Positions 18,826-28,668 of a DNA stretch of 64,000 nt are shown here, piece after piece. The notes under the pieces are model-generated. The model searched no databases, had not been told where the DNA came from, and saw only the letters and a list, made by a program, of their open reading frames with translations. Numbering within the stretch: position 1 is the first letter of the stretch; every line of letters starts with the position of its first letter. The stretch covers positions 806,001-870,000 of the forward strand of contig CAJNDS010002490.1 in the NCBI GenBank assembly GCA_905221605.1, read 5' to 3'. The DNA is from Symbiodinium natans. Taxonomy: Eukaryota > Sar > Dinophyceae > Suessiales > Symbiodiniaceae. A program made the translations under genes and the position numbers.

Positions 18826-18905
18826 GGACTACTATTTGCTTAAACCCTAAAACCCTAAACCCAACAAAAAGACAAGGTAATAATCCCTGCGAATGATCCA
18901 AGAAG
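18826..18905. mobile_element. Family F fragment carrying telomeric insert
   Basis: CTACTATTTGCTTA is followed by AACCCTAAAACCCTAAACCC and then AACAAAAAGACAAGGTAATA. The relative at 28503 reads CTACTATTTGCTTCAAGAAC then CACCAAAAAATG with no repeat. Confidence 0.6.
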
Positions 18906-18984
18906 GGTCGAGTAACTCTCCCCTGCCCACCACCAGAGCTGTACACTAGTTAACAGGAGGGGCTTAGAAGTTTACAGTTGAGGA

Positions 18985-19141
18985 TTCAGGGTTTAGAGTT
19001 TAGGGTTTAGGGTTTAGGGTTTACGGTTTTTGGTTTAGGGTTTAGGGTTTAGGGTTTAGGGTTTAGGGTTTAGGGTTTAGGGTTTAGGGTTTAGGGTTTA
19101 GGGTTTAGGGTTTAGGGTTTAGGGTTTAGGGTTTAGGGTTT
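18985..19141 (+). repeat. Interstitial telomeric tract
   Basis: About 21 TTTAGGG units. Confidence 0.95.
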
Positions 19142-19186
19142 CGTTCAGGGGCCAGATTCAGACCCCCTAACCCCGAAAGACCAGTT

Positions 19187-19441
19187 TGGCAGTTCATGGT
19201 ACTTAGAACCCAATTGTGGTTGTACTTATAGCCACTTATACGCCCCTTTTAAGCACCTTTAGAGTAGACCCTGGAAAAAAAGTATATACTTTCTAGGTAC
19301 AAGTAACTATAATAGGAACCCAGAACCAAAAAAAGTATTCAAGTATAGTACTCCAAAACCCAGTTTAAGCACCCTGGCATGGTTATAATTGGGTTATGAG
19401 TAAGTTATCGCTGGGTTCTTAAGTACCATGAACCACCGAGT
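19187..19441. mobile_element. Family A element with nested family C
   Basis: Outer arms CAGTTCATGGTACTTAGAAC and TTCTTAAGTACCATGAACCA. The centre is occupied by family C (19266-19376). Confidence 0.75.
19266..19376. mobile_element. Family C element
   Basis: AGTAGACCCTGGAAA at the left and AGTACTCCAAAACCCAGTTT at the right, with AGGAACCCAGAACC between. A second copy is at 44768-44885. Confidence 0.8.
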
Positions 19442-19684
19442 GAACAGTGAACTCGAAACACCCAATGCTTTTGCAATTCCCGAGGTCCTAAACCCCTAAC
19501 TCTCAAGGGAGTCATACTCGGACCCCCAAGGATGTACGCCTTAGAGGCTCCCTTAATTTGCTCCCACTATGGCCCTCATATTTGTTTAGAGGATCGTTAA
19601 AAGGGTCCCTAAACCCAAGGGTACGACCTTAGGCGTCCAAGGTAGAGTCGAAGTGGGGATAGTCGGGAGGGCTCCCGTTCTTAC

Positions 19685-19775
19685 AATCCAAGCCTTTAAA
19701 CCCTACTTCGAAGCCTTTTTTTGACTTAGTAAGTAGGGTTCGTAAGGTGGGTTATAGGAGGGTTTCTAGGGGTCC
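19685..19775. mobile_element. Family H fragment
   Basis: TTGACTTAGTAAGTAGGGTT and AAGGTGGGTTAT match the 27038 and 39619 copies. Confidence 0.6.
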
Positions 19776-19789
19776 TAAGCACTCTCCCC

Positions 19790-20540
19790 GAAACCCTAAA
19801 CCCTGAACCCTAAATTCTAAAACCCTAAACCCTAAACCCTACACCCCCTTAGACCCCCTTGAGTCTGAGCGGAGAGATTTCCAAGGCACTGCCGCTGCTG
19901 TGGATGGACCTGCATGCCGATTCCATCCTGCAGGCCACTGGAAACCCGAAACCATAAACCCCCCTAAACCCGTAAACCCTAAACCCTAAACCCTAGCCCC
20001 AAACCCTAAACCCTGGAGCCCTGGAACCCTGGAACCCCAAGTCCCTCATCTCTCAACCGCAAACCCTAAACTCTTCAAACCCTATACTTTCAAAACCCCA
20101 ACTCCTAAACCCTACCCTAAACTTGCAAAACCCCAAGCCCCTGAACCCCTAGACCCTAAACCCTAAACCCTAAACCCTGCCCCCTGAGACTCCTGTGCCA
20201 GAGCGCACATCAATCACTTGCACTCCACTTCCACGCGGACCTCGACTCCTCAGCAAGGGGGGTGGGGGGGGTTAAGGGTGTAGGGTTTATGGGTTTTAGG
20301 GGTTTCCTGGCTTAGGGTTTTGGGCCTTGGGGCTTCAGGGCTCGAGGGCTTTAGGGCTTGAGAGTTAAGGTGAGGGTCTTATCGTAGAATCGAAGGCTGA
20401 AGGCAGCACCCGAAACCCTAAACCCCTAAACCCTAAACCCCTGACCCTAAAGCCTAAATCCCTACACCCCCAACCCCTAAACCCCAAATCCTAAACCCCA
20501 AACCCCTAAACCCTAAATCCTTAACTTGTCACTTGTAAAC
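19790..20540. other. Degenerate CCCTAAA-type sequence
   Basis: Decayed C-strand telomeric motifs throughout, with short clean runs (19975-19995, 20150-20180), unique islands and a G-rich patch near 20260. No gene. Confidence 0.55.
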
Positions 20541-21620
20541 CTACTGCTTCTGAATGGATTGGGGAACGTATGCTGTGAGTAGGCACCCGACAAGAGACCC
20601 TAAGCTTTAGGGTGAGGGGATTTCTGCGCTTAGGTTTGAGTTTACGGGGCTTAGGGCTTAGGGGTCTTACATAAAAAAACTCAGTATATCTCTCTCAACC
20701 ATCCCCTGGATCTGATGTCCCAAAAAGGTGCACTGTTCAGGGTTCGGGGGTTGGGGGTTTTGGGGTTTAGGGGTCTGGGGGTTTAGGGTTAAGGGGTTAG
20801 GGGTTTGGGAGCTAGGGTTTAGGGTTCAAGGTTTAGGGGTTTGGAAGTTCCTGGAAAATGCTCCTAGGGTTGAAAGATTTCCGCGCTTGCTTGATAAATC
20901 CCGCATGGGTTTAGGGTTTAGGGTGTAGGGTTTTAAGGCTTAGTGCGCGCATGTTGCCACGCGCGGGTATAGGGTTTGGGGTTTATAGGGTCTGGGGTTA
21001 GGGTTTTCGGGTTTAGGGTTCTAAGGTTTCAGGGTTGAGGGTTCAGGGTTTAGTTCAGGGTTTAGGGTTAAGCCAGGGCGCCCTGTCGCAGTGCGCGCGC
21101 AGCTGTCGGAAGCTGCTTTGCAGGGACGCGGCGGTTGCCACGTGCCCTGCGTGCTCCAAAACCGACCTGCGATAGGAGCGTTAGCTTTGCTTGTTCCATC
21201 AGGCGGAGGCGGGTTTCGGGCTTAAGGTTCAGGAATTTGGGCTTTGAATTCCTTTAAGGGTTCGCTGCTTCCGGCGTGGAGATCAGGGCGGCAATCGCAT
21301 GTGGGCCCTTTAGGGATATACAAACATACACGGAAACATGGGGTTTGGGAGAGGTGGACGGGTTTTTGGGGTTCGGGGGCATCCGACCTCGAGATGATTT
21401 AGGGTTTAGGGTTTAGGGTTTCGGGTTTAGGGTTTAGGGTTTCGGGTTTCGGGTGTAGGGTTTCGGGTGTAGGGTGTAGGGTCTAGGATTTAGGGATTCG
21501 AGTTCAGGGGTTTAGGGTTTAGCAGTTCAGGTTTGAAGGTGCTAGGGCTTAAAAAAGCTTTAGGGTTTCCGGCTCCGGGTGTACTCGGCAGGTCGCACAC
21601 TCATAATGTATCTTGCGCAG
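20541..21620. other. Degenerate TTTAGGG-type sequence and unique islands
   Basis: G-strand variants (GGGGTTT, TTTCGGG, GTGTAGGG) at 20735-20850, 20905-21070 and 21395-21530, separated by GC-rich unique DNA (21075-21200). No convincing frame. Confidence 0.5.
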
Positions 21621-21624
21621 TTGT

Positions 21625-21769
21625 ATGATCATGGGTTTCCCCACTACCCCCTCTATACTACCTCCCCCCCTCCCCAGGGTTCCCAAATAGCGTTTATTTT
21701 GCGGGAACCTCGGGGGGGGGGGGGGGTGGGGGGTAGTATAGAGGGGGGTAGTAGGGTAACCCATGATAT
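21625..21769. mobile_element. Foldback element, family I
   Basis: Arms ATCATGGGTTTCCCCACTAC / GTAGTAGGGTAACCCATGAT and CCCTCTATACTACC / GGTAGTATAGAGGGG flank a 70-bp centre with C- and G-runs. Single copy seen here. Confidence 0.8.
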
Positions 21770-22006
21770 GAAGACGTGCCCAGCTCAAGACCACCCAGAC
21801 AGTGATAACGAACCCAAACCAGAGTCAGCCAAGCCAGCCAAATCAGATCAGCCAATATGGAATATGTTCAGGCTTCTCTCGTATCCCAAGAACAAGTGTT
21901 TGTTCTGGAGCTAAGTTTACGGCTTCCGTTGGAGGAATTCGAGGCCGAAAGTCTTCGGGGTCTAGATTCGTATCCGAGTCGCAAACTTTATGCACATGAA
22001 GTGTAG

Positions 22007-22090
22007 GCGGGTTTAGGGTTTAGGGTTTAGGGTTTAGAGTTTAGGGTTTAGGGTTTAGGGTTTAGGGTTTAGGGTTTAGGGTTTAGGGAT
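22007..22090 (+). repeat. Interstitial telomeric tract
   Basis: About 12 TTTAGGG units. Confidence 0.95.
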
Positions 22091-22440
22091 CGTGCAGAAA
22101 ATTGGTAAGGTTGCTGTTGGCTGGCATGTAGGGCGAAGAGAATTTCTCGCGCAATTGATCCGAGTGCCAACTTGGTTGAAGTCAAGCTGGTTGGGGGCAT
22201 CGACGAGGAAGAGTGCTTCTCATCGAAGATTTTTATGTCTGGAGCAGTGCGCAAGCCTTCTAGAAATCAAGTCTCAGGTTCAATTCTAGGCCGATGGGTT
22301 CGGGAATTAGGGTTTAGGGTTGAGGGTGTAGGGTTTAGGGCTTGCTCATCGCAGAATCGTAGCCGAGTAACAAGCTTTTCTGGAAGTCAAGTTGAAGGTT
22401 CCACTGCGGGGCGTTCTAGGCCGAAAGGCCTTGCTCATTA
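22091..22440. other. Unique sequence with internal diverged duplication
   Basis: 22255-22300 and 22375-22430 share AAGC.TTCT.GAA.TCAAGT and TTCTAGGCCGA. A short frame (22172-22300) is coding-like but unsupported. Confidence 0.35.
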
Positions 22441-22485
22441 AATGAGGCTTACACTGAGGGGAGTGGCGGGGAGATGGTCACTTCT

Positions 22486-22615
22486 CGTAAAATATTGGCC
22501 CTTATTTTTAGGCGGCTCCCCCCCCTCTTATGGGTTTTTGGGTTTAGTTATAAGGGGGCCCCTCTTATGAAGGGTACCCAAAACGAGGGACCATAATGTG
22601 GAGAACTGACCAGAT
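22486..22615. mobile_element. Family J dispersed element
   Basis: TTATAAGGGGGCCCCTCTTA, CCAAAACGAGGGACCATAAT and GAGAACTGACCA, matching the order seen at 63240-63350. Confidence 0.5.
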
Positions 22616-22679
22616 GGGTCTTCGGGCTAAACGAGCCGAAGGCTCGTGAGCTGCGATAGAGTCATGGTGCCTCAGAGAA

Positions 22680-22930
22680 AGGTTTAGGGGTTTGGGGGTT
22701 TAGGGGTTTAGGGGTTTAGGGGTTTAGGGGTTTAGGGGTTTAGGGGTTGAGGGGTTGAGGGGTTTAGTGGTTTAGGGGAGAACAGGGGTTTAGGGGTTTA
22801 GGGGAGAAGAGGGGTTTAGGGGCTTAGGGGAGAAGAGGGGTTTAGGGGTTTAGGGGAGATGAGGGGTTTAGGGGTTTAGGGGAGAAGAGGGGTTTAGGGG
22901 TTTAGGGGAGAAGAGGGGTTTAGGGGTTCT
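22680..22930 (+). repeat. Higher-order array built on GGGGTTTA
   Basis: Plain (GGGGTTTA)n to about 22775, then six copies of a 26-bp unit GGGGAGAAGAGG plus GGTTTAGGGGTTTA. Confidence 0.95.
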
Positions 22931-23205
22931 GGGCCTACATACCGCCAATTCCCTGGTCCCCTAGGACGAAGCCTAAACCCTCAACCCTGAACCCGAAACC
23001 CTAATCCCCAAACCGCAGGCTCCGTACACAACCTCTCCTTGTTCCATCCCTCGCAGGGCTCAAACGCAGTCCTTACGCCCAGCTCCGGCAGAGCAAGTCT
23101 GAACCCCAAGAACCCCAAAGGTTGCCCTGACAACCTAAACCCCGATTGCCCTAATACCCCAGAGCCCCCCCGAAATCACCAAAACAACTATTCAGCAACC
23201 TGTAC
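22931..23205. other. Unique C-rich sequence
   Basis: Asn/Pro-rich short frame at 23039-23224 merges into telomeric repeat; not called as a gene. Confidence 0.4.
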
Positions 23206-23320
23206 CCTAAACCCTAAACCCTAAACCCTAAACCCGAAACCCTAAACCTTAAACCCTAAACCCTAAACCCTAAACCTTAAAGCACCCTAAACCCTAGCCC
23301 TAAACCCTAAAACTCTAAAC
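23206..23320 (-). repeat. Telomeric tract, C orientation
   Basis: About 13 CCCTAAA units with CTTAAA variants. Confidence 0.92.
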
Positions 23321-23515
23321 CTTGTCGAGGCGCGCATGTACTTGAGGAGGTTCCGGGTTTGGCGCGTCCTTGTCTGGGCTGCATGTGGCTACAGGGTTTA
23401 GGGCTTAGGATTTAGGGTTTAGGGTTTAGGGCTCAGGGCTTAGGAGTTAGGATTTCGGGCTTAAGGTTTAGGCTATGGGGGTTCTAGGGCCGATAGAGCC
23501 TTGAAAGTTTAGGCC

Positions 23516-23625
23516 CAAAGAGCACAACACCCCCGCGACTAAGGGATATTCCTTACATCATACCAAGGACCCCAAAATGAAATTATGAGGAATGCTCCTT
23601 AATTCTGGGGTATTTTGTTCTGTGA
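23516..23625. mobile_element. Family D element, diverged
   Basis: AAAGAGCACAACACCCCCGC and ATTCTGGGGTATTTTGTTCT ends around GGATATTCCTTACATCATAC. Confidence 0.55.
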
Positions 23626-24009
23626 GTTCAATCAACCCCGGTTGCGTTGCGATCATACACAGCAGACTGCAGTTGATTGTTGAAAGTAGAGTTGAGGCTT
23701 TAGGGTTTATGGCATAAGCTTCAAAGACGCTGCCAAGCATTCGAAGACCCAAAAGCTGAATTCCGGGAACCTCTTGGAAGCCAATGCTGAGCGAAGTCCG
23801 ACTAACTCCGATTAACTTCGATGTCCGCAGACTACAGTTCTCAAAATGGTGGATGACCTCTGGGGGCTCAGCATATGATTTCGGAGTCTGCTATGAACCC
23901 CAAAAGCCCTGAAACAGAACCGCCCATGTCAGACGCATAGACCCTGGAGCAAGAGGTCTGATCTCAAGAGGAACGGCACTGACCTAAACTTGCTTAGGGT
24001 TTAGAGCTC
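23626..24009. other. Unique intergenic sequence
   Basis: No repeat family or coding signal recognised. Confidence 0.4.
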
Positions 24010-24106
24010 GGGGGGGGGGGGGGGGGGGGGGGCAGCATACATACCCTCTAAGAGATTATAGAGGCTGCCTCATTCCGTCACTCCCTCCAAAGAACCAGCC
24101 AGGTAA
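24010..24106. mobile_element. Poly-G run followed by half of family K
   Basis: About 22 G, then CATACATACCCTCTAAGAGATT and CCCTCCAAAGAACCAGCC, the right half of family K. Confidence 0.6.
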
Positions 24107-24183
24107 ACCCCGTCCTGATGCCTGATCCAGATCCCTAAGTCTTGGCCTGTTCCACAAGCTTTACCCCGACTTGAAGCCCAGTT

Positions 24184-24313
24184 CTGGGTTTAGGGTTTAG
24201 GGTTTAGGGTTTAGGGTTTAGGGTCTAGGGTCTAGGGTTTAGGGTTTAGGGTTTAGGGTTTAGGGTTTGGATTTAGGGTTTAGGGTTTAGGGTTTAGGGT
24301 TTAGGGTTTAGGG
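24184..24313 (+). repeat. Interstitial telomeric tract
   Basis: About 18 TTTAGGG units with two TCTAGGG variants. Confidence 0.95.
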
Positions 24314-24933
24314 CTCATGCCTTGAGTTGGGCGCGTATAGGAACCGCAACCCTTTGCTTTCGGCGATCGGGGACGTATACCTTGCGTTTCGTTCGCCTGC
24401 ACTTAAGTAGAAATTACCCTTTACTTCGCGGGAATGGCCGATACAAGTGCATGTGAGTGGGGTGCCGGGCAAGGTGTAGGGGTGTAGCCGGGCATGCGAA
24501 ACCCTAAGCAGCCCGAAGCCCTAAGGCCTAGAACCCCTCAGGGTTTAGGGTTCTTTCTGGGGTTTGGGCTTCTAGGGGTTTAGGGTAACATAAGCCGAGC
24601 ATCTCCACCAAAGGCCATGCCTTCTCCAGACCCTGCAAAGCCTGAATTTTGGGCCCCGGAGACTAGCGCTGGCTTGCGGAGGGGCTGGAGTTGGAAGTTG
24701 GGTGGACCTCCGGGGCGGCACTAAGATCCTCAGGTTGAGGGTTCGACGAGCACCCCCTTCTTCCCCCCTCTGTGGCGCTAGTGCGACAGTGCCTCGGTGT
24801 ATGATGTTATGTGTGCATTCCTTGGACTTTGGGTGCAACTCAATCGTGGGTTGGGGGTCGTTGCAGTCTTTGAGCATCTGGAGGTCTATTTCTGGAGAGG
24901 ATTCACTTTTTCTGCGATACTTGGAAATAACAG

Positions 24934-25620
24934 GTCGTGGGGCCCCTTTTCAAATTCAACTATGTTTCGGAGCTCGGAGCCTACTTTTTGGCAGCAGGGC
25001 GATGCGGACCCGGCAGTTGCACAGACGGATGGTGGCAGTTTGGGATGGGATGGGAGACGTGAGCAAGGCGGGGGTAGGGTCTACCCCGGGCGCCGACGCT
25101 CTCGCTCTGGCCGCAGACACCGGCGGTGCCGGAGCCGTGGGGATAGCAGTTTTCGTGACGACCGTGGGCGGCGTGGTAGAAGTGCGGGCGGTGCTCGCGG
25201 TGCGTACGCTACGCGGTAGCGGTGCGAGCGGTGCTCGCATTGGTATGCTGCGTGGGCGCAGACTCGAGGACAACATCACAAGGCAGAGAAGCTGGATATT
25301 GGGAAGCATGTGGTGTACAACTCAAGACTCATGGATTGGGAAGGAAATGTCAGCCAAGTAAGGTCGCGAAGTGAATCAGTGGTTATTGAGTGCGAGCGGG
25401 GATCAAGCCCCCCTCCAGCACCGTCGACGCCTGGTTCATCCGGCCTCTACCCGCGTGGTTTCGCCTCGTTTTTCTGCTGCAGCTTCACAGGGTCCTCATC
25501 GAGATGCTCGCGCAGGTAGAAGCGGTAAAGGACGAGCCTTTGGGTGGTCAGGGCGAGGGCAAATTAGCTCGCCATGGAGGTCCGCAGAGCGTTGCGTTGT
25601 CTCGTTCGTTTCGCGTTGCT
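24934..25620 (+). CDS. Fragmentary multi-exon gene, product unknown
   Basis: Three exon-like blocks. (1) 24934-25058, after ATAACAG and before a GTGAGC donor, encodes a compact Cys/Trp/Gly segment (FKFNYVSELGAYFLAAGRCG, then CTDGWWQFGMGW). (2) About 25220-25357 (RCERCSHW ... LDIGKHVVYNSRLMDWEGN). (3) From 25483 (LHRVLIEMLAQVEAVKDEPL). The last intron, 25358-25482, has a GTAAGG donor and a CTGCTGCAG acceptor, and both sides are phase 0, which is good evidence. The junction between blocks 1 and 2 is unresolved: a Gly/Arg/Ser-rich stretch ends in TAG at 25217 and no acceptor keeps phase. Start and stop are not identified. Possibly a partial or broken gene. Confidence 0.5.
25358..25482 (+). other. 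Probable GT-AG intron (125 bp)
   Basis: GTAAGG donor, pyrimidine-rich CGTTTTTCTGCTGCAG acceptor, phase 0 to phase 0. Confidence 0.6.
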
Positions 25621-25739
25621 GTTCCTTTTTGTTTTGTGGTTGTCGTGTCGTGTGTTGTTGGGGCTGGCCTCTTAAGCCTTGTGCCGGAGGGGCCGCCCTT
25701 TTGTTAGGCCAGGCTCGTGCCTCGGTCGATCCTCACCTC

Positions 25740-26030
25740 ACCTCACCTCACCTGAATTTTGGGTTCTAGGACTTCTAAGGTTTAAAGCTGTAGGGTTCAG
25801 GGGTTGGGGATTTGCGGAATATCGAGGCACATCGCGGGCAGGGAAGGCTTGAAAGATTCGCTCCTACGCACAAGACCAACCAACCCCAATCCCCAATCTT
25901 CCGCCGAACCCCAAACCCCGACCCCAAACCCCGAACCCCGAACCCCGAACCCCAAACCCCAAACCCCAAAACCCCAAACCCCAAACCCCAAGCCCCAAGC
26001 CCTAAACCCTAGAGCCGAAACCCTAAAACC
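25740..26030. repeat. CCCCAAA/CCCCGAA variant telomere-like block
   Basis: 25913-26010 is a run of CCCCAAAC and CCCCGAAC units. CTCACCT occurs four times at 25734-25750. Confidence 0.85.
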
Positions 26031-26142
26031 TGGCCCCAGGATCCCCCCAATGTGGGCTTGCAGTGAGAAGTGTTGGTTATACCTGGGTGTCGGCCTCAGG
26101 ATGTATGGGCTCAGGATTTCGGAGGTTAGGAACTTTTGGGAG

Positions 26143-26292
26143 GGTTTAGGGGTTTAGGGGTTTAGGGGTTTAGGGGTTTAGGGGTTTAGGGGTTTAGGGG
26201 TTTAGGGGTTTAGGGGTTTAGGGCTTAGGGTTTAGGGTTTAGGGTTTTGGGTTTAGGGCTCAGGGTTTGGGGTTCAGGGTTGAGGCTTTAGG
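26143..26292 (+). repeat. (GGGGTTTA)n passing into TTTAGGG
   Basis: About ten 8-mers, then 7-mer units and decay. Confidence 0.93.
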
Positions 26293-26565
26293 GCTCATTT
26301 ACAAGAATCAAGGCCTCCATGAGGGGCGAGGCCACTGGCTCCATTTGCATGTTCCTCACTCCCAGGGTTCCTAAGCCCTAAACCCTAAACCCTAACCCCT
26401 AAAGCCTAAGCCCCTAAACCGTAAACCCTGAAGTCCCCTAGTTTGGGTCCCTTGCCATAACCCTCATCTCATCTACACTATTACATGAAACAAGGGCCCA
26501 TACTTCGGATCCCTATAAGCAAGCGCAAGGGACCATACTTGGGGCCCATAGCTCCAACCTGAGAT
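26293..26565. other. Unique intergenic sequence
   Basis: No gene; short CCCTAAA run at 26365-26400. Confidence 0.4.
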
Positions 26566-26721
26566 CACTTGAAGGGTCATGGTACTTACTAACCAATTAT
26601 AACTGGGCTTATAACCCTACTTATAACTGGGATAACCCCAAAAAAAGGCCCTTTAGGGGGATTATAAGTAGGGTTATAAGTGCAGTTATAATTGGTTAGT
26701 AAGTACCATGAACCTTCAAGC
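26566..26721. mobile_element. Foldback/MITE family A, long form
   Basis: Same 60-bp arm design as 9869 with an A7 run in the centre. Confidence 0.9.
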
Positions 26722-27037
26722 ACTGGCCACGGAACTGTCAGCGGGCCGGGGTTCGGATCTAAAGCTTTGAGGGTTTATGTAGGGCCTTTGGTTTTAGTTT
26801 GGGGTTTAGGGCCTTTAGGCCTTTAGGGTGCTTAGGATCTTGATTCTGGCTGAAACCTCGGGAATCAAGAGGGAACTGTCGCACTTTCTTGAGGTTTCTA
26901 AGGTAAGGTAAGCCTTTGAATAGGAGAGGGCGGGAAAGGGGGCGCAAAAAGTGAGCCTTCAATCCTGCAGCCGTTCTAGTCGCGCCTTCGCCGAGGTTCT
27001 ATGGTTGAGAAATATCTCCCTTGGGTGAAGGGCATAC

Positions 27038-27147
27038 TTGGAAGCTCTTCTGGCTTAGTCAAGTCTATGCCCGCAAAACCTCTTGTTATACCCGGAACCG
27101 ACCTTACTAACCCTACTAACTAAGTCAAAAGGGCTTCCAAGTAGGGT
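27038..27147. mobile_element. Foldback element, family H, compact
   Basis: Arms ACTTGGAAGCTCTTCTGGCT and AAGTCAAAAGGGCTTCCAAG, about 110 bp. Directly followed by a telomeric tract. Confidence 0.8.
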
Positions 27148-27303
27148 TTAGGGTTTAGGGTTTGGGGTTTAGGGTTTAGGGTTTAGGGTTTAGGGTTTAG
27201 GGTTTAGGGTTTAGGGGTTAGGGGTTAGGGGTTAGGGGTTAGGGGTTAGGGGTTAGGGGTTAGGGGTTAGGGGTTAGGGGTTAGGGGTTAGAGTTTAGGG
27301 CTT
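27145..27303 (+). repeat. Telomeric tract with uniform AGGGGTT block
   Basis: About 10 TTTAGGG units, then about 13 AGGGGTT units (27207-27290). Confidence 0.95.
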
Positions 27304-27610
27304 AGGGTTTTGAGTGCTTGGGACGGAAAACCCTAAACCAACCACTGACGAGTCACAGAAGCTTAGGGCACGAGCCATTCACAGAAGCCAATCGACCGTG
27401 AGCCCACAAGCCACCCTATAACGCTGAACCCTACACCCCCTTAGACCCTACACCCTCAACCCCAAACCCCAAACCCTAAACCCCAAACCCAAACCCCGGA
27501 CCCGGCAAACCCCTGCAAGCCCTGCGGGTCCTCAAACGTTCTAAGAGCGTCGTGACCACCAACTTCGTCAGGGCCTCGGCCATGGCGCAGTCAGACGTGA
27601 ACCTACACCC
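27304..27610. other. Intergenic, degenerate CCCCAAA motifs
   Basis: 27430-27500 is decayed telomeric sequence; the remainder is unique without gene signal. Confidence 0.45.
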
Positions 27611-27725
27611 TAGGGTTTAGGGTTTAGGGTTTAGGGTTTAGGGTTTAGGGTTTAGGGTCTAGGGTTTAGGGTTTAGGGTTTAGGGTTTAGGGTTTAGGGT
27701 TTAGGGTTTAGGGTTTAGGGTTTAG
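27611..27725 (+). repeat. Interstitial telomeric tract
   Basis: About 16 TTTAGGG units. Confidence 0.95.
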
Positions 27726-27773
27726 AAATAAAGAACAGGCACCTTCCAAAAATAGGACAGCACTCCACAGCTT

Positions 27774-27918
27774 GCTTGGAGGTTCATGGTACTTATAAAA
27801 ACCACTTGTAACGGTACTTATAACCCACTCATGAGCCCCTTAAGTGCCCTAATATGGTTATAAGTACAGTTATAACTACAGTTAGGATTGGTTAGTAAGT
27901 ACCATGAACCTCCAAGTA
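27774..27918. mobile_element. Foldback/MITE family A, short form
   Basis: CTTGGAGGTTCATGGTACTT and AGTACCATGAACCTCCAAGT ends, with a short internal duplication AGTTATAACTACAGTTAGGA. Confidence 0.88.
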
Positions 27919-28014
27919 ATCTCAAACCCCGAACCCTGCGTCGGCCCACAAATTCCGCCTGAACTTTCAATCCCTAACCCCTAAACCCTACCTAAACCCT
28001 GAACCCTAAACCCT

Positions 28015-28253
28015 AGGAGCTTCTTGGGGTTCATGGCGCTTATGGACCCTAACCCTAAACCCTAAACCCTAAACCCTGAACCCTGAACCCTAAATCCTAA
28101 ACCCTAAACCCTAAACCCTAAACCCTCATCCCTAAACCAACTATAACTGTGCTTACAGTTGTGACCACCTTGGGGCACTTAAGGGGCTTCTAAGTGGGTG
28201 ATAAGTACACTTCGACTCGGGCCAGAAGTACCATGAACCTCCAAGAAGCTCCT
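28015..28253. mobile_element. Family A element containing a telomeric tract
   Basis: Left end GGAGCTTCTTGGGGTTCATG, right end CATGAACCTCCAAGAAGCTC, and the short-form centre GGGGCACTTAAGGGGCTTCT at 28170. The left arm is interrupted between CTTATGGA and CCAACTATAACTGTGC. Confidence 0.85.
28047..28137 (-). repeat. Telomeric tract inside family A
   Basis: About 12 CCCTAAA-type units in the left arm. The normal arm has TACTAACCAATTATAAC here, so CTAACC may have been the microhomology used. Confidence 0.92.
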
Positions 28254-28271
28254 AAACCCCCCGGCCAAGTG

Positions 28272-28350
28272 TAGGGTTTAGGGTTTAGGGTTTAGGGTTT
28301 AGGGTTTTGGGTTTAGGGTTTTGGGTTTTGGGTTTTTGGGTTTTGGGTTT
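28272..28350 (+). repeat. TTTAGGG passing into TTTTGGG
   Basis: About five TTTAGGG units then a TTTTGGG block. Confidence 0.92.
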
Positions 28351-28496
28351 TGGGACCGAACGAAACCCCCCCAAAAGGGAACACCTATTTGGGGGGGGGG
28401 GGGGGGCTTCCGAAAATGGCGAACCGTTCTGGGGGGTCCATTTTAAGGGGACGTTTAATATAACACGACCCCGAATTTTAAAGTCGTGTTAACCCC

Positions 28497-28668
28497 CTAA
28501 ACTACTATTTGCTTCAAGAACCACCAAAAAATGTAAAGGACAGTCATCCCTGTATTGCCCTTGTAAGGACGAAGATTCTCAATAATAGCACCCCAAGAGC
28601 CCAATACCCCTTTCTTAAGGAATATTCCTTAAGTCATAACAAGGATCCCTGTGTTCCTTCCTTAAGGG
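28497..28668. mobile_element. Family F fragment followed by family D
   Basis: CTACTATTTGCTTCAAGAAC at 28503 (family F). AAGAGCCCAATACCCCTTTC at 28595 with AAGGAATATTCCTTAAG (family D, right end missing). Confidence 0.6.

Noticed and set aside
22255-22300. GGTTCAATTCTAGG resembles a tRNA B box
   Set aside because: No A box at a proper distance and no acceptor or T-stem pairing could be drawn; the segment is part of a local duplication.
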